Shown: positions 46,506 to 58,667 of the stretch, in pieces
How the letters are laid out: each line of letters opens with the position of its first letter
Numbering within the stretch: position 1 is the stretch's first letter
Assembly (NCBI GenBank): GCA_030998015.1
Contig: JARWMV010000003.1
Location: forward strand, 1 to 64,000
Length of the DNA stretch: 64,000 bases
From: Ceratorhiza oryzae-sativae
Lineage: Eukaryota > Basidiomycota > Agaricomycetes > Cantharellales > Ceratobasidiaceae
Reading direction: 5' to 3'
The notes under the pieces: generated by a model
Database searches by the model: none
Told to the model about the DNA's origin: nothing
What the model saw: the letters and a program-made list of their open reading frames with translations, nothing else
Made by a program: the position numbers and the translations under genes

Positions 46506-48232
46506 TATTCACCTCGAACAACATGAAGGCTAGACCCAAGAACCCCTCGCTTGGAAGCGAAGCACCCAAACCACCCGAACCCGAGATCCGAAGGATACCC
46601 GACGACGACCCAGTGCTGAGAAAGATTACAAAGGCGGCGTCTAAGAAAGAAGGACCTAGGAAAGATGAATCTGGGTTGAACCCGTCGGCTGATGCCCTCG
46701 CAGCTGGGCTTGCTCCAAGTGCCAAGTGAAGTTTGAACTCTGGCGGTTCTGCGTTCTGGAGAGTCGCGATACAGACGTTCGGATATGGCTGTAGCGGAAT
46801 GTCTCTGCCGTTTTCGTAATATTCCATTCTCTTCATGATATCATTTTCGTTTGTGTGTGTAGGTTATCTTTAGAATGCCATGTGCTATCGCATCTATTCA
46901 TACTATAGATAGGGTTCGGCTCACCGACGCCAAATAAAGTAACCTCGATATGTTCAGTTTGGTTCACAGCTGGAAGGGGGGGACGTGAGATCCCCTGTTT
47001 GAGATGGATGAAAACCAAATATTGGGACTGTTAGAATTACAATCATTGTCCGTTCACGTATGCGGATGGTTGTAGTGTTTACGCTTTTCTTGATTTTATA
47101 TGCCCCCAAGGCAAATTTTCTCTCCCTTCATCTTTGAGCTAAGGTATAGTTTTTCTCTTATTTCTGTTGCACTTCTTTCGCTTACTTTGTCCTGTAGTAT
47201 ATACATTACTAGCACCCCCGAAGCCTCCCCGCGCAAGAGTAACACCAGCTCGATGCTTGCCGAAATCTGACGGGGCCGCTCATTTGAACCGCACGCGCCC
47301 GCCCAATCCGGGATCACGGGATCGAAGCAGATTGCCTTTTGCTGAACCAAGGTGGCGGGGTGTCAAGATACCCTAAATGGCGGCTGTCCTGTCACCTGGA
47401 GAAGGATATTCGGAACCAAGGGACTTACCCCCAATGCATGTGTAATTAGAAGTCTTATCACGTCAAAATTATCAGCGCCACGGGAAGGGTGGAACCAAGG
47501 CAAATGGCAAGAGGAAAAGGGATCCACAGGGATGTTTTGATGCACGAGACTGCGAATGTTCAGTCAGAAGACTCAGAGTACCCCGGCTCTATGAGCGACC
47601 CAAAAGACCTATCAAAGATGAGAATGGGGTTATACAAGCCGAATGCGGAGTTGGAATACCGAGGGCAGAGGTCGAAAGCAAAGCTCAGACAGAGTAACCA
47701 ACGACGCATAGCCGCCTAGCTGACAAAGCCACGCCACCCAACCGTGCCCCACATCTCTCCCCGCAGGTGGCGCCGCCACAGTGGATATGACTCGCATCAA
47801 AGAATCGCCAACGCGGCCCCTATCCCATTTGCCCCTCGCCAAGTCAAGTAGTGAGAATAAGAAAGAGTACTATAATATTTTGATATGACACAGACATACA
47901 TCTATCATGTACCCCTCGAAAAAGTAGGATAGGGACAAAGGAAATGCCAAGCGGCATAAAACCCTCGATCTGGTGGGACAATAGTCGGAGACGCAGTCTC
48001 GACGAAACACTACTGCACGCACATGCCCAGATCGGAGAGCGAAAGAAAAGAAGAAGAAAAAAAGACGAGCAGCAAGGCAGCAGAGGAGAGGGGAGCCGAA
48101 AAGAAGAAAACAGTTAATGATAGTGTAGATATGGACAGATTCAACCAACAAGATCAGCAGCGTCCTAAGACAAGAGCCATACGATCTCGAAACCAGAAAC
48201 GAAACACAAGCACCGGTTTGGGGGGGTTTTGA
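46506..48232. other. Intergenic region
   Basis: A plus-strand frame continuing to 46729 reads a Lys/Glu/Pro-rich tail (EPEIRRIPDDDPVLRKITK) and might be an alternative C-terminus of the preceding gene, but it lies in another frame after that gene's stop. From about 48020 to 48120 the plus strand is strongly purine-rich, probably the 3' UTR of the minus-strand gene that follows. No other gene is seen. Confidence 0.4.
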
Positions 48233-49381
48233 TCAGACTCGACACCATCCGTCCGCCTCAGTCTCCATCTCGACAATGTCCCGCTCGTCGGGCTCAACCT
48301 CCATGGGCTGCACGCTCAACGGCACCCACTCGTCATCGGAAATGCTCGGCGCCAACGGAAGGGACACGGTCCCTGTCGTGGGAGAGGGTGGGGAAACCAT
48401 GAGCGCCGGCGGCGCAAGAACGACATCCACATTGGCGACTGCATTCCTCCTGGCATTGACAATCTCGCTATTCCCTCCAGTCGCACTTTGCTTCCTGACG
48501 CGTTCGACCGCAGCAACGCATTCGGCTTGCGCAACTGCCCTTCGTGCGCCAAGCTTCACGACCGCAGCTCCGTGTGGCGTGCGGGAAAAGTAGGCACGAA
48601 GCGCTCGACGTGCGAGCGGCTCAGGGGGCGCTCGTCCACGGCGTGTCCGCACAGGCGCACACGGCGTGCTCGGCTGCCAGTACGGCGCAAGCGGGGATGG
48701 CTTCCTCGTCCAGGTCGTCGATGGGGGCGGCGGGGGCGGGGGAGGAGCCGGTCGAGCCGAGACGGGCGGGGGCGTGGGGACCGATGTCGTCCGCGCAACC
48801 AAGCGCTTTTGTCTGGGCGAGCCCGAGGCAAGCGGGGCGGGGTGGGAAGAGACGAGGTGCCCCAGGCGTTGTCCGGCTCGGCGTCCTCGGTCGCAGCGGG
48901 GTCGTCGTTGGTGGGAAACGGGACGGCAGTGACGGTGACATGCACGCTCTGGGGTGCGAGCGGGACCGACGAGCGCGCGACCCGCATCGGGATCGGGGCA
49001 TACGACTGGCGTGCGCGCTTTGCGTCTAATATGGTATATGAGCATCGTGATTTTCGGATGGCGACGGCTATGGCGACGCCACTCACCGGGCTCCTCGCCG
49101 CGCGCAAGGGGGTCGAGCGGGCGGGTGCGGCCGTATGCAGAGCGCTGGCCGGGCTCGCGGACGGAAAAGGAGAGGGTGCGGGCGCGCGTCGGGATCTGGA
49201 CCATGTCGGCGGGCGCAGTCGGGGCGAGGGGTGCTGGCGGGCGTCGGGGGCGTCGGGGCGTCGGGGGTCGGGGCGGGCGGTGGCGGGTGGTAGCCAGGCG
49301 GGGGCCAGAGAGCAGTCGGCGGCGGGGAAAACAGGCAGCAAGGACACCGGGCGGGCAGAGATCAAGGAACGTCGTGGTCAA
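48233..49381 (-). CDS. GC-rich low-complexity protein, structure uncertain
   Basis: A strongly GC-rich island in which all frames stay open, so strand and exons are hard to fix. The minus strand is favoured: one frame ends in natural acidic text (SISDDEWVPLSVQP, then MEVEPDERDIVEMETEADG) with a stop at 48233. An upstream exon in another frame reads SYAPIPMRVARSSVPLAPQ and VHVTVTAVPFPTNDDPAATE after a GTGAGT...CGCCAG intron near 49009-49088. A third frame carries PAAPIDDLDEEAIPACAVL. The pieces could be exons of one disordered Pro/Ala-rich protein, perhaps with frame slips. No domain is recognised. The 5' end is not fixed. Confidence 0.45.
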   Translation of the reverse strand: MTTTFLDLCPPGVLAACFPRRRLLSGPRLATTRHRPPRPPTPRRPRRPPAPLAPTAPADMVQIPTRARTLSFSVREPGQRSAYGRTRPLDPLARGEEPGEWRRHSRRHPKITMLIYHIRRKARTPVVCPDPDAGRALVGPARTPERACHRHCRPVSHQRRPRCDRGRRAGQRLGHLVSSHPAPLASGSPRQKRLVARTTSVPTPPPVSARPAPPPPPPPPSTTWTRKPSPLAPYWQPSTPCAPVRTRRGRAPPEPLARRALRAYFSRTPHGAAVVKLGARRAVAQAECVAAVERVRKQSATGGNSEIVNARRNAVANVDVVLAPPALMVSPPSPTTGTVSLPLAPSISDDEWVPLSVQPMEVEPDERDIVEMETEADGWCRV

Positions 49382-50488
49382 AACAACCCCTTGAATGTCA
49401 GCCTCAAGGCGGCCACATCACGTCAGCAAGCGCCCCACGTGACGCCGTGCGAGGCCGGCTGTGGTCAGTCCTATGCGTGGCCTCGTTGCCAGCGACAATA
49501 GATGCTGTTCTGCTGTGCACCAAGCGACCTCTACTAAATGCTTCGCGTTTGATTGGTGCCGATATTGCACTGCAACCCCCACAGCCAATATGGACAAGAC
49601 CTGTTGTTCGGGAGAGCTGTTCGTCATTGGCTACACTTTATGTCAGATTAGCCTCAATGCAGTGGGCAAGGGGAGAAGGAATCCAATGGCTAGTGGAAAC
49701 CGGGAGCCAGAGGTGCGGGTGGATACCCCTCGGGCAGTCAAAGCGTGGAGTTTCCTTCGAATCTGTTAGCTAGCTTACGACTAAATCGCCATTCCTGTTA
49801 AGCGTTCTAGTGTCCACGTTTCGACATCCTTCCTCTGAGCTGTTATGTAGAGCCACTCGTAGGCTAAAACGGCGCCCGTGCTAATATCCCAAACTGCGTT
49901 TGTTCGCATTCTCAGATGTTCCAGATAGGAATACTGGTTCGATCTCAAGCTCTCTAAGACTACAAACATCGCTCTTTGTGATTGTGCGATGGTCAGTGGC
50001 CACGTTCGTGTCCTATCTTAGAGGTAAAATAGCAGCCCTCGCTACCTAAATCCGCCCTTCCTTAGAGCCAGTCATAAAGCTCGGATACATTCCAATTAGA
50101 TAGCACCCCGTTAACCTTTTGGTGCCGCAATCGAGTACTACAAGTGATACTACACGACACAGTGACACGGCCATTCTGTGCATTCAACGACCACGAGTCA
50201 CATTAGGCGAACCGGCGCGCCGTGTATGATAGTGTCCACGAGAATCATATGGACGAGAATAGCCGCCATATGGATATCCCTGCACCGTATGGACCCTGAT
50301 ACGGAATTAGTTTAGTGAATGATCGCGAAGGTCACGCGGCTTACGGAGGTTCAAAGTTTGATTGAATGGGTGCCTCGACATTGCCAGCATTTACCGCGGG
50401 TGGGGAGCGGCCCATCCTTTTTTGTACCACTCATCTTCTTCAAAGTCACCTAGCTCAAAGCCAACAATGTCTACCGGACCGGGCCAGG
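49382..50488. other. Intergenic region
   Basis: No supported gene. It starts with CACGTGACG-type sequence upstream of the GC-rich gene and becomes average in composition. Open frames at 49447-49773 are motif-free. Confidence 0.4.
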
Positions 50489-53400
50489 TTAGTCAGATAA
50501 AGCGGGATCGAGCGGACGCCGCTTACCATTTAGCGTGCTCCAAACCTTCAGCTTCAATTCTCGAGGCAGCTCCCTATCCGAGTACGTGTTCAAGTATATA
50601 AGTTTCCGAACGAATCTGCCATATGCCGGATCGCGGCTCACAGACAGCTTTGCGTTGCTATCGGTTACTGTAGCCGCAAGAAGTATGAGCACGTCGTCGG
50701 CCATTTGTGACAGTATTTTTTCGCTATATTCCTCTTCCCAAAAATATGAAATCGTGATTTTGAGCACGTTCAAGAAGTCTGGCACAACCTCCAGGCTCAG
50801 CCCGACGGACTCGATCGCCAGAGCAGGATCTTGGCCGGCCGCTAAATGCACAAGATCAACGACAGCCTGCGCAATCACTTTTCTATATAGTTGGTGCGAA
50901 ATCGTCCGTTCTAGCGCTTGGAACCCAGACTTGGAGTGCGTAAAAGAGCGCAAATACTCGATTGCGGGGATTTTGTTCCACGGAATGTAGAGCCGTCGAT
51001 TCGTGCTGGATTTAGCCGCTCGAATGCGACGAACCATGGCCTGAACCAGTCGCTCTGCTTGCTTTTCTTCAATATAACAATCCCCGATCAAGCGGATCAG
51101 AAGAGGGAAGCAATCGGGTGTCAGCGAATTGTCGCAAGGAGTTAATCCACCCCTAGTGATTCGGGTTCTCGCAACGGTCAGCAGTGCAGATTTGGAATCG
51201 TCGCTAAGCATTCTATATTTTCTTCCTTTTCAGCAGCAAATTCTAAAAGTGGGACAAGATCACCACTGTGTCGTGCAACCGCAAAATGCGAGCCTCCGAT
51301 GAGCCGATTCGTTCCGTCTTGCTCAATGCAAAAGCTCAGGAGCCCGAGAACATTTCGACAAAAGTCAAACAAACTAGAGGTATGATTCTGAGCAAGTGCT
51401 ATATGTATCGGGCTGTTAAAAGCGCCTGACGAGCGGCGATGTACCGCAGCTCCTGCATTCCTGTCTTGGATACGCGCGGCCAGAGCTTTATCTTGAATGA
51501 CTCGACGAGCTCACCCCTGTCGAACCCTAGTACCTGTTGCAATAGTATGGGCGCCAACGCCGCGTATGCTTGCAAGGCAGCAAGGCACAGTTGAAACGAC
51601 GAACCATCCTTCAGACTTGGTCTCATCCAGAGTAGACGAACTAGGGCGCCGAGGGGACCTTTGTGTAGGTCATCGGGTCGTATTTCTGACGGATAGCCAC
51701 GGTATTTATCCTCGATGACATAGGTGTACTGCCGGGGTCCGGGGTTGTGATTCGAAGGAAGATGAGTGCTAATGCCATCGACGGGATTTAGGGAATCGCA
51801 ACAAGCCACTTTTTTGATCGCTTCAAGAAGTTCCTCAATATGCGCAGATTTGATCGCGACCAGTTCTTGTCTATCCGAGTGCAGTTGAAGCAGGTACGAA
51901 ACACGAAGTAGCCACCGACTATAGTATGAGCCTAGTTCCTGCCACTTGAGATTGGGGGCTGGCTGAGACGAAGAATCAATTTGAGCAATGTCGACAATAT
52001 GAGTTTCATCATGGCCGCTGTCTTCCAGCCCGGATGGTGGAGTATTGCCTGTAGTCGAACGATTTGCGGTATGTAGCTTGTTCTGGGAGTTGAATGAGAT
52101 TGGAAGAATGATGTCCATTGTGGCCACTAGTATGGATGCATATCCGTTCGGCTCGATAACCAATCCATCTTTAGACCAGAGCGTTTCAATTGACTCTAAT
52201 AAGTCGAAAGCTGAAATATGCTACGTTATTCACGTAAAAATATGTTTGTCTTTTGTTGAGCGCAATAGTAAAATCTAAGTGAAAAGGTTACCTACAGGCG
52301 TCGTTGCGACCGCCGAAAAGTCAAAACCGACATGCGGAGCATTGCTAGCGATTCCAATTAAAACGGGCTTTGTATGGCCTGTATACGCTAAAACCCCGAG
52401 TATTGCATCGATATAGCGTGCAGCAGACATGGTAGGGTTGCTTATATTGTCTAAAGAGCCGTTTGTCAGCCGCTTGAAGCGATCAAACAATGTGACGAGT
52501 AGCGAATCCGAGGTGACATGCGAATTAATCTTTGTTGGAAACGAGTGTTCAGTGTTGAAATCAGTAATAGTGCTAGCGTCCAGCGTGTCCATGCCAGCTA
52601 CGCGTGTCTTTATCCGCCTATAGAGCCCGGCCAATGCCTGGTATGAGGAATCAACATCAATGGGATCAAGAGTATGTTCGGCAAGCCATAGAAGTGCTTG
52701 TACATCTTTCAAAGAAGAGTTTCTCGGGCCTGAATCTCTTCTTGTGAGTTTGAGGCCCGTTAAAGCAATATATCCCTTTCGAATATAGCCAGAAAGTTCT
52801 GTGATAAAAGGACAGAACTCGTACACTGCTCCAAGTAGCGCAGTAGCCACATAAAAAAACGCAGTAACACCAACAATGACGACCAAAGCGATCGCTACAG
52901 CGTTGTCGAGTGCCCAGAGGTAAATGACAAGACCGACTGAAAAAAGCAAAAGAGCTACGTGGAGAACCGATGGGAGCAGGGCAATAATGTGCAAAGCCCA
53001 CCAACGATTCAAGCCCCTAGCCTGGCTTGACGGTTGAGCACGCGAGTGTACGCTTGTCGTGAGCGAGAGGCTAAAAACGCACCCAGCCACTCTTTACCCA
53101 GCATAGCGATCAATGCAGTAGATATAGAGAGAGCAAGCGAGGTAAACCAGAAGCCATTGACCCAACGTGCGGTTGTCGGAGCTTTGAACTCAGGAATGGT
53201 GGGGGTGTCTAGATTAGGAGTCGGTTGACCAGACTCTACGCGGTGCTGAGACTGAGCGATGAAAAGCAGCAATGAAAGAGACTCCTGGGCCGAATCTTGT
53301 TCTAGCAATTTTTTCGATTCTATCAAAAATGCTGTTACAATCGCCGAAAACAGAGTCGCCTGTTGAAATTACAGTTCCTTCAGTGTAAGATTGGAGGGGA

Positions 53401-53580
53401 ACAAATGTTTTGGCTCACAAATAATAGTAGCATGTCCAAGCTAGAGTTCTGGGTTTGCACGAGCTGGTAGTCATGGCCTTCGGCTTGGTTCACGCAAATT
53501 TTCCAAATTATAGCATCTGGGGAAAGCTCTTCCCCAACTTTACCACTTGGATTGTCTTCTTCAAGTCCCTAGGTTCGTAA
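50489..53580 (-). CDS. DUF6535-type multi-pass membrane protein, two apparent frameshifts
   Basis: Large Agaricomycete membrane-protein family with a DUF6535-like N-terminal domain; function unknown. An upstream exon reads ELSPDAIIWKICVNQAEG and SLDMLLLF, then an intron leads to ATLFSAIVTAFLIESKKLLE, the typical first membrane segment. Next are RWVNGFWFTSLALSISTAL, LHIIALLPSVLHVALLLFSV and IALVVIVGVTAFFYVATALL (about four membrane helices). A long helical cytosolic region of several hundred residues ends LNGKRRPLDPALSD. Two single-base breaks are visible: at the C4 run 53014-53017, where QARL-GLNRWW needs one more base, and at the T4 run 51227-51230, where AAEK-RKYRMLSDD needs one more. Both are in homopolymers, so consensus errors are as likely as gene death. 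The true start lies upstream of about 53580 and was not found. Confidence 0.75.
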
Positions 53581-54733
53581 GTTGAATGTTTGGATTGTTG
53601 GTTGAGTTATATCTGGTGGCTTGTATATCCATACATACGTTTGTGTAAAATTGGTTAAATAAACCAAGAGGAACGTGCGGCTATGGTTTCAAAAGTTAGG
53701 CGTTTTCACTTCATCGCAGAATCAAAAGCCTTACAATTTCATCCTCGTTAGATGACATTGCACTTGATGTAAGGGCGAGAGCAAAGCTATGGGCGCCAAA
53801 ACTTTGCTCTCATGCGCCAGTGCTTAGTCATTCGGAGCCTTATCCACGCCGAGCCATCATCTCTCAAATCTGGTGCCGAGGGACACATGTATGTTTCTTA
53901 CGAGTTTTGAAACAAATTGGTTCATAAACCCTAGGTAGCTTGTCTTGGCATGGCTAAAATAGAAATGAAGATACAGCTGAGGCTCTTCACCTCGGAGCAT
54001 ACCCAGAATTTCGAGATAACAACCACGTATATGCTTAGAAAGGTTAAATAGATGCGTATGTCCAGTAGTTAATCGGGTCCTTGAGCGAGCGTGACTACAA
54101 CAGCTATGGCGACAGATTGTCAATCAGCGGTTGCACCCATCCCCTAGGCTAATCGGCGACTTTGACGAGCAAGTCTGTACGAGAATAGGTAACTACCTCA
54201 TGCTGTATACTTCTCTGATGTCACGCTTACCTTCATATCGAAGCTGTACCGAGATTTATTACCATATCAGGTCCCGCAAGAGGCGCAACCAGCAAGAATT
54301 GTGAATCACGTTGGCTATAATATTCACCGGAGCGGCGGTTTCGAGTTTGGCTATCATAGGCTTGGATCTGTATTGCTTCAAAGTGAAGCAGTGTGGGTTC
54401 GCTGAATGTGCATAATTCTCGCCTCGGCACTGTGTACTGTATTATAGAGCCTATTGGCTTGAGGCGCAGGGTCCGCCTATGGTGAATTTTAATGCATTAA
54501 GTCACACGAAAAATTAGCAGCCGATGAAATGCCCCCCCCCCCTCAGCATTTGCAGATTTATGACAGTACGCGTAAAACCGAAGGAACACATGAATACATT
54601 ACTCGAAGAGATCAAGGGTCAGTGCCCACGCAACGGTTACATGTAAAGAGCCACATTGGGTCATATCATGCTTAATTTGTAACAAGCGATCATAATGTTC
54701 GCCATAAAATGCCTTTTTCATTGGGGCTCTTCC
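53581..54733. other. Intergenic region
   Basis: No supported gene. Minus-strand frames at 53857-54123 and 54233-54430 are protein-like (YFSHAKTSYLGFMNQF; SGEYYSQRDSQFLL) but unrecognised and could be remnants. A poly-C run of about 13 lies at 54530-54542. Confidence 0.4.
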
Positions 54734-56030
54734 CTAAACACACTCCGCAGTTAGCTTGGGCCATATATGATTGTAACCACATACGTACGGGTCTGTCTCA
54801 TTAAGATATGCCGCGTGGTCAAGTCCAGCAAGCTCCCCACAAGTCTGTGTGACGTTCGTCGTTATGACCTGGATAGCTTCGATTTCGTCAGCCATATTAT
54901 TTTCATTCCATATACCCCCAAAGTTCCAACTAATGATCGCATCATTTCGCCACTGAGGATTGAGGACCGTGGAGTTGGCGTCCACTCTACTAACTGCCCC
55001 GCTGGCTACTATCATAGATATTGAGCAAAGGTTCAATAGAAATGGACAAACCCTCACGCACCTAGATTCATACTTGGCAAAGCGTCACTGAGAACTAGCT
55101 GAGCCATCTCGGCCACGCGAATTTGCGTCGCCTGCTTCGACACGAGTCGTCCTCCACCCGCAAAGGCTGTCCTGCAATCGAGTCCGATTTTACCCAGTGC
55201 TGCAACATATCGAAAAACATCGAGTGGTATTTGCCGGAAGATGACACATGGCTATCTGTATTGTTAGCGATCCAGTCCCAGATTGCGGCCAGGGTTTGAT
55301 TTGAGTGTTCGACGGAGTGGCTGTTTTGTTGCAAAATGAGAAACGAGACCGAAGCATGAGCGGTCCAAATAACCTGCGCCCAAATCCCTTGAAAATCGAT
55401 CAGGACCGATTTCAACTGGATATGCAAGGACCAACCTTGGTCACTGAGGTTTGGAGATGCACGTAGAAAAGTTTCCGCCAGGCTAGCTAAGTGGTTTGAG
55501 CTTGTCACATTCACCTTAATCGACATTCCAACCATTGAATCAACGGCCGGGCGTGTCTTGAATGTTGCATCACGTGTCATGTATGATAAAATAAACATAT
55601 GTGGCCTCTTAGAATGATGGATGCCTACACCCCATGTACCTCCTCCCCCGCCTCGCAACGCCCAGAAGAGATCCCGGTTCTGGAACGAATTGCTAGTCGC
55701 AATCTTTCCATCTGGCGTCACAATTCTAAACTGGATTACATCCGCGACCAATAGTAAGCAACTTTCTTCAAAATAAAATAAAATAAAATAAGAAGATTCT
55801 ACAACTACTATCGACACCCATACCGTACAAGGAACCGAGGGGGCTATGGCCACCACCCTGTACCCAACTGCGTGATGTGCCAACGCTTGGTCGCGCGCCT
55901 CGGTCACGTTATATTTGTCAGCAGCTAGGTTTTCAGTCTCGGCAAATATGCATTCAAACTGTAAGACATCCTGTTCTCCAAGATATCTGTCGCATACATG
56001 CACAATCGAGAGCGCTAACATATTATTCAT
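54734..56030 (-). pseudogene. BBE-like FAD-linked oxidase, truncated
   Basis: Remnant of a berberine-bridge-enzyme-like oxidase (FAD-binding PCMH plus BBE fold), a secreted flavoenzyme family acting on sugars or alcohols. Recovered pieces, in order: [79 protein letters not shown], and the C-terminal VSRVDANSTVLNPQWR, ELAGLDHAAYLNETDPYV. A one-base slip near 55905 separates the first two. The N-terminal FAD-binding lobe (about 150 residues, including the covalent-flavin His region) is missing, because readable sequence stops where the neighbouring gene ends at 56027. The last 30 or so C-terminal residues are also replaced. A short AAAAT pentamer run lies in an intron near 55771-55790. Confidence 0.75.
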
Positions 56031-58285
56031 TCCTCGAACTCCTCGACTACTAGTATTTTGGCTCTGACCGGGCCTTCGAGCGAGTAATCTGCCACAAATT
56101 GGGACGTGACAGCAAGGCGGCGGCCAACAGTAGGATGCACAGGGTTCCGAGGTGGAACCTTGCTGTTTCCATGCAAAAGAGCTTTCTTGGCGAACCTATT
56201 TGCCTCATTCGCTACGTCAGTAGCTGACCAATCTGTTCGCCTGTGCGTGCCACTGAAATGAAAAGCAATCCATGCCTACAGGTAAGAAGTCCAACAGTCA
56301 GTCGTGGGCACTGCAAAATCACAGAAATTAATACTTCAAAGCATCGACAAAGATTTCCATAATTGGAACCATCACTGAGCTGTTCTTTCCAAGAATCACG
56401 CATCCTCGAGAATTTGTGTGTGGCAGCCAAATCATTCAGTTTCCGTGTTGAGGGAGACTCGGTATACCCAAAATTATTCAGATGATCCTCGGATAAATCG
56501 TGCTCTTCGAATTCATTTTGGCTCAAGATCAACGTTGCGCGTTTTAAACCGTCCCGATCGAGTTGTTCGCCATCTACTGACCATAAGCGAAACACACAAT
56601 ACTGACTTACAACAAAGTCAACTCACATAGACGCTGGTTACCAGTCCATCCAACATGTATAACTGCATCAAAATATTTGTAGCGGATAGCCAAAGGGAGA
56701 GGTGTCGAGAAGGAACTGCAGAATATGAGGCACCCATCCCCAGAGTCGCATGCCCTGCCGGCAGCATTTTTAGCCCCGTTCGTCGCTCCAGGTGGCAGCA
56801 TAAAAACAGGATGCAAAGCAATTTCTTCGATCTGAAAATCGTGATTAGATCCAAAGGTATAACAGATTTCAGACTTACCATACTCCCCAACGCCTGGTAT
56901 GCATTTACGTCCTTGACTAAGCATAGTGTATTTTGTTGAGATTTAAACTCGGACAGATAAGCAATGAGGGGTATAACGTCTAATTCTTCGTCTAGCAGGA
57001 TATACTGCTGTGAAATGTCCTTTGCCAGCTGGGAGCGAGTTGGTGGGGCTCGAAACGCAACCGAGCCAGATGGACCCATCAAGCTAGAACTGGGCGGAGC
57101 TGAATCTATTATCGCGAATCCAGAGGTTTCATACGTCACAGGCCGATGGCTTTCTAGGGTAGAACTGTACACATAAGACAGGCATTACAGTTACCTTGGA
57201 GTGATACTTACAAATCTGAAGAATGGTCTAGGGGCCTACAAAAGAGCATAGTATGAACAACAGTGAGTGTACTTTTCGTAAAAAGCCTCACACGCTCAAG
57301 TCGGAACTATTGTTGAAAGGCCGTGGGGTGCCCTGTTCCTGTGCAGCGATATGACGATCTGGCGTAAATCCTGCTCTAGCGCTAGACGTCGTTATTGTAA
57401 GTTAGCAAGATATTCAAGAAGATGTATAACGACTTGCCTGTTTCCTTGTGAATATCCAGAGGATGAAGGCGCCTGAACGGATGGACTAGCAGACCGTTCG
57501 GGTGAGCGCTCATTGGTTCGAAGAGGAAGAGGATAGGCATAGCCGCTCGCTGTCTCCACTGCTGGCATGTCCGAGACAAACAAAGGCGTTGGTTGTTCAA
57601 ATGTTAACCCCCCGCCTATCTCAACCTGATTATCTTTGGCTTCTCCGATTTCAAGATGAGAAATGTTGGAACTATCATCCGAACTTGTGGAATCAACAAC
57701 CCAATCTTCAAAGCGAAATTTGGCGAAATAATACTTACGACCGCTCTGGGAATTTTTCACCTTCGTTCACACCGGGGGTCAGGATTTCGAGGTTATTTCT
57801 GGTCGGAGGTGTACCACCTTGTGCTATCAGGTTTCCACAACTACACACGCGGTATGAGTTGTATCTCAGATGGACTCACAACTCAACCCAGTGCCATTGC
57901 CAAAGAGAAGAGACGGCCCGTGCTCATCAGATAAAATATCTTTCCCATGATTCAAGGAGTAATCGCGAGACAGCCAGTCCTTCGTATGAGCTGTGGGGGA
58001 TAACACCTGGCTTGTTCGTGCAAGAATGTCGAAGCATTCAGGATGAGCGCTTGCCATCATAAGGGATTCAATGGCAGACGACATGGCTTTAGATGCAGTA
58101 GATAGTATCTCGGCTGCGTAAGACAGCGAAGCAATGGCTTCAACAAATGCCTGGCTGTTTAGTGAGCCATTCACGTCGCTGACGTTGGTCCCCAGAGGTC
58201 TCGGAGAGGAAGGGGTTGGAGTCGCATCGCCTGTAGTATTTTCACCTAGAGGGGATTCCAGAGAGGAGTTGCTTGTATGAGACAT
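56027..58285 (-). CDS. Helicase-C-lobe-like module protein, single module (copy A)
   Basis: Member of a four-copy tandem family. The ATG at 58285 starts a long disordered Ser/Thr/Pro-rich N-terminus (about 300 residues over several exons). The folded part follows: [64 protein letters not shown], then WKEQL...NLCRCFEVL and the C-terminal motif AWIAFHF...[20 protein letters not shown], ending [11 protein letters not shown]. The alternation of hydrophobic strands and the IHVGW block resemble the C-terminal RecA lobe of SF2 helicases (LIF...VIHYDLP), but no Walker A/B lobe precedes it. At least one GC-donor intron is likely (GCAAGT near 57437). No clear defect is seen. Function is unknown. Confidence 0.6.
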
Positions 58286-58667
58286 TTTAGCTCGTTGCAA
58301 TTCAGTTGAGTCCGGGTCAGATGCTACAGTGATGACAAGAAAAACATCCGGTCACGTGATTATATGTGCGACAGATATTGTCGAAACTGTCCAGGTTCGG
58401 GCTTCAATGTGCGGTATGGTCCAAACCTTCCTTGATGCGCATGGGCTATGAGTGTCTTTTTGTTCCTTCTTCCTTTATGAATCCACGCTCAGACTGGCAC
58501 AAGCGAGACCTTCAAGTTTCTCGGCTGGTTGATCTGGTATATATATTCAACGTTTTAAATATATTGTAAACTCACTAGAACTCCACATATGGAAGGTACA
58601 ACACGATATCACCGGTCTTGGGGGAATAGTGCATATTCCCACACCGAGTGGAGTCACGAATACGCGC

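Noticed and set aside
48026..48045. AGATCGGAGAGC resembling an Illumina adapter
   Set aside because: It lacks one base of the adapter core and no further adapter sequence follows, so contamination is not supported.
48488..49501. 337-codon plus-strand frame in the GC-rich island
   Set aside because: Arg/Gly-rich composition typical of an antisense shadow; the minus strand gives more natural acidic and hydrophobic segments and splice signals.
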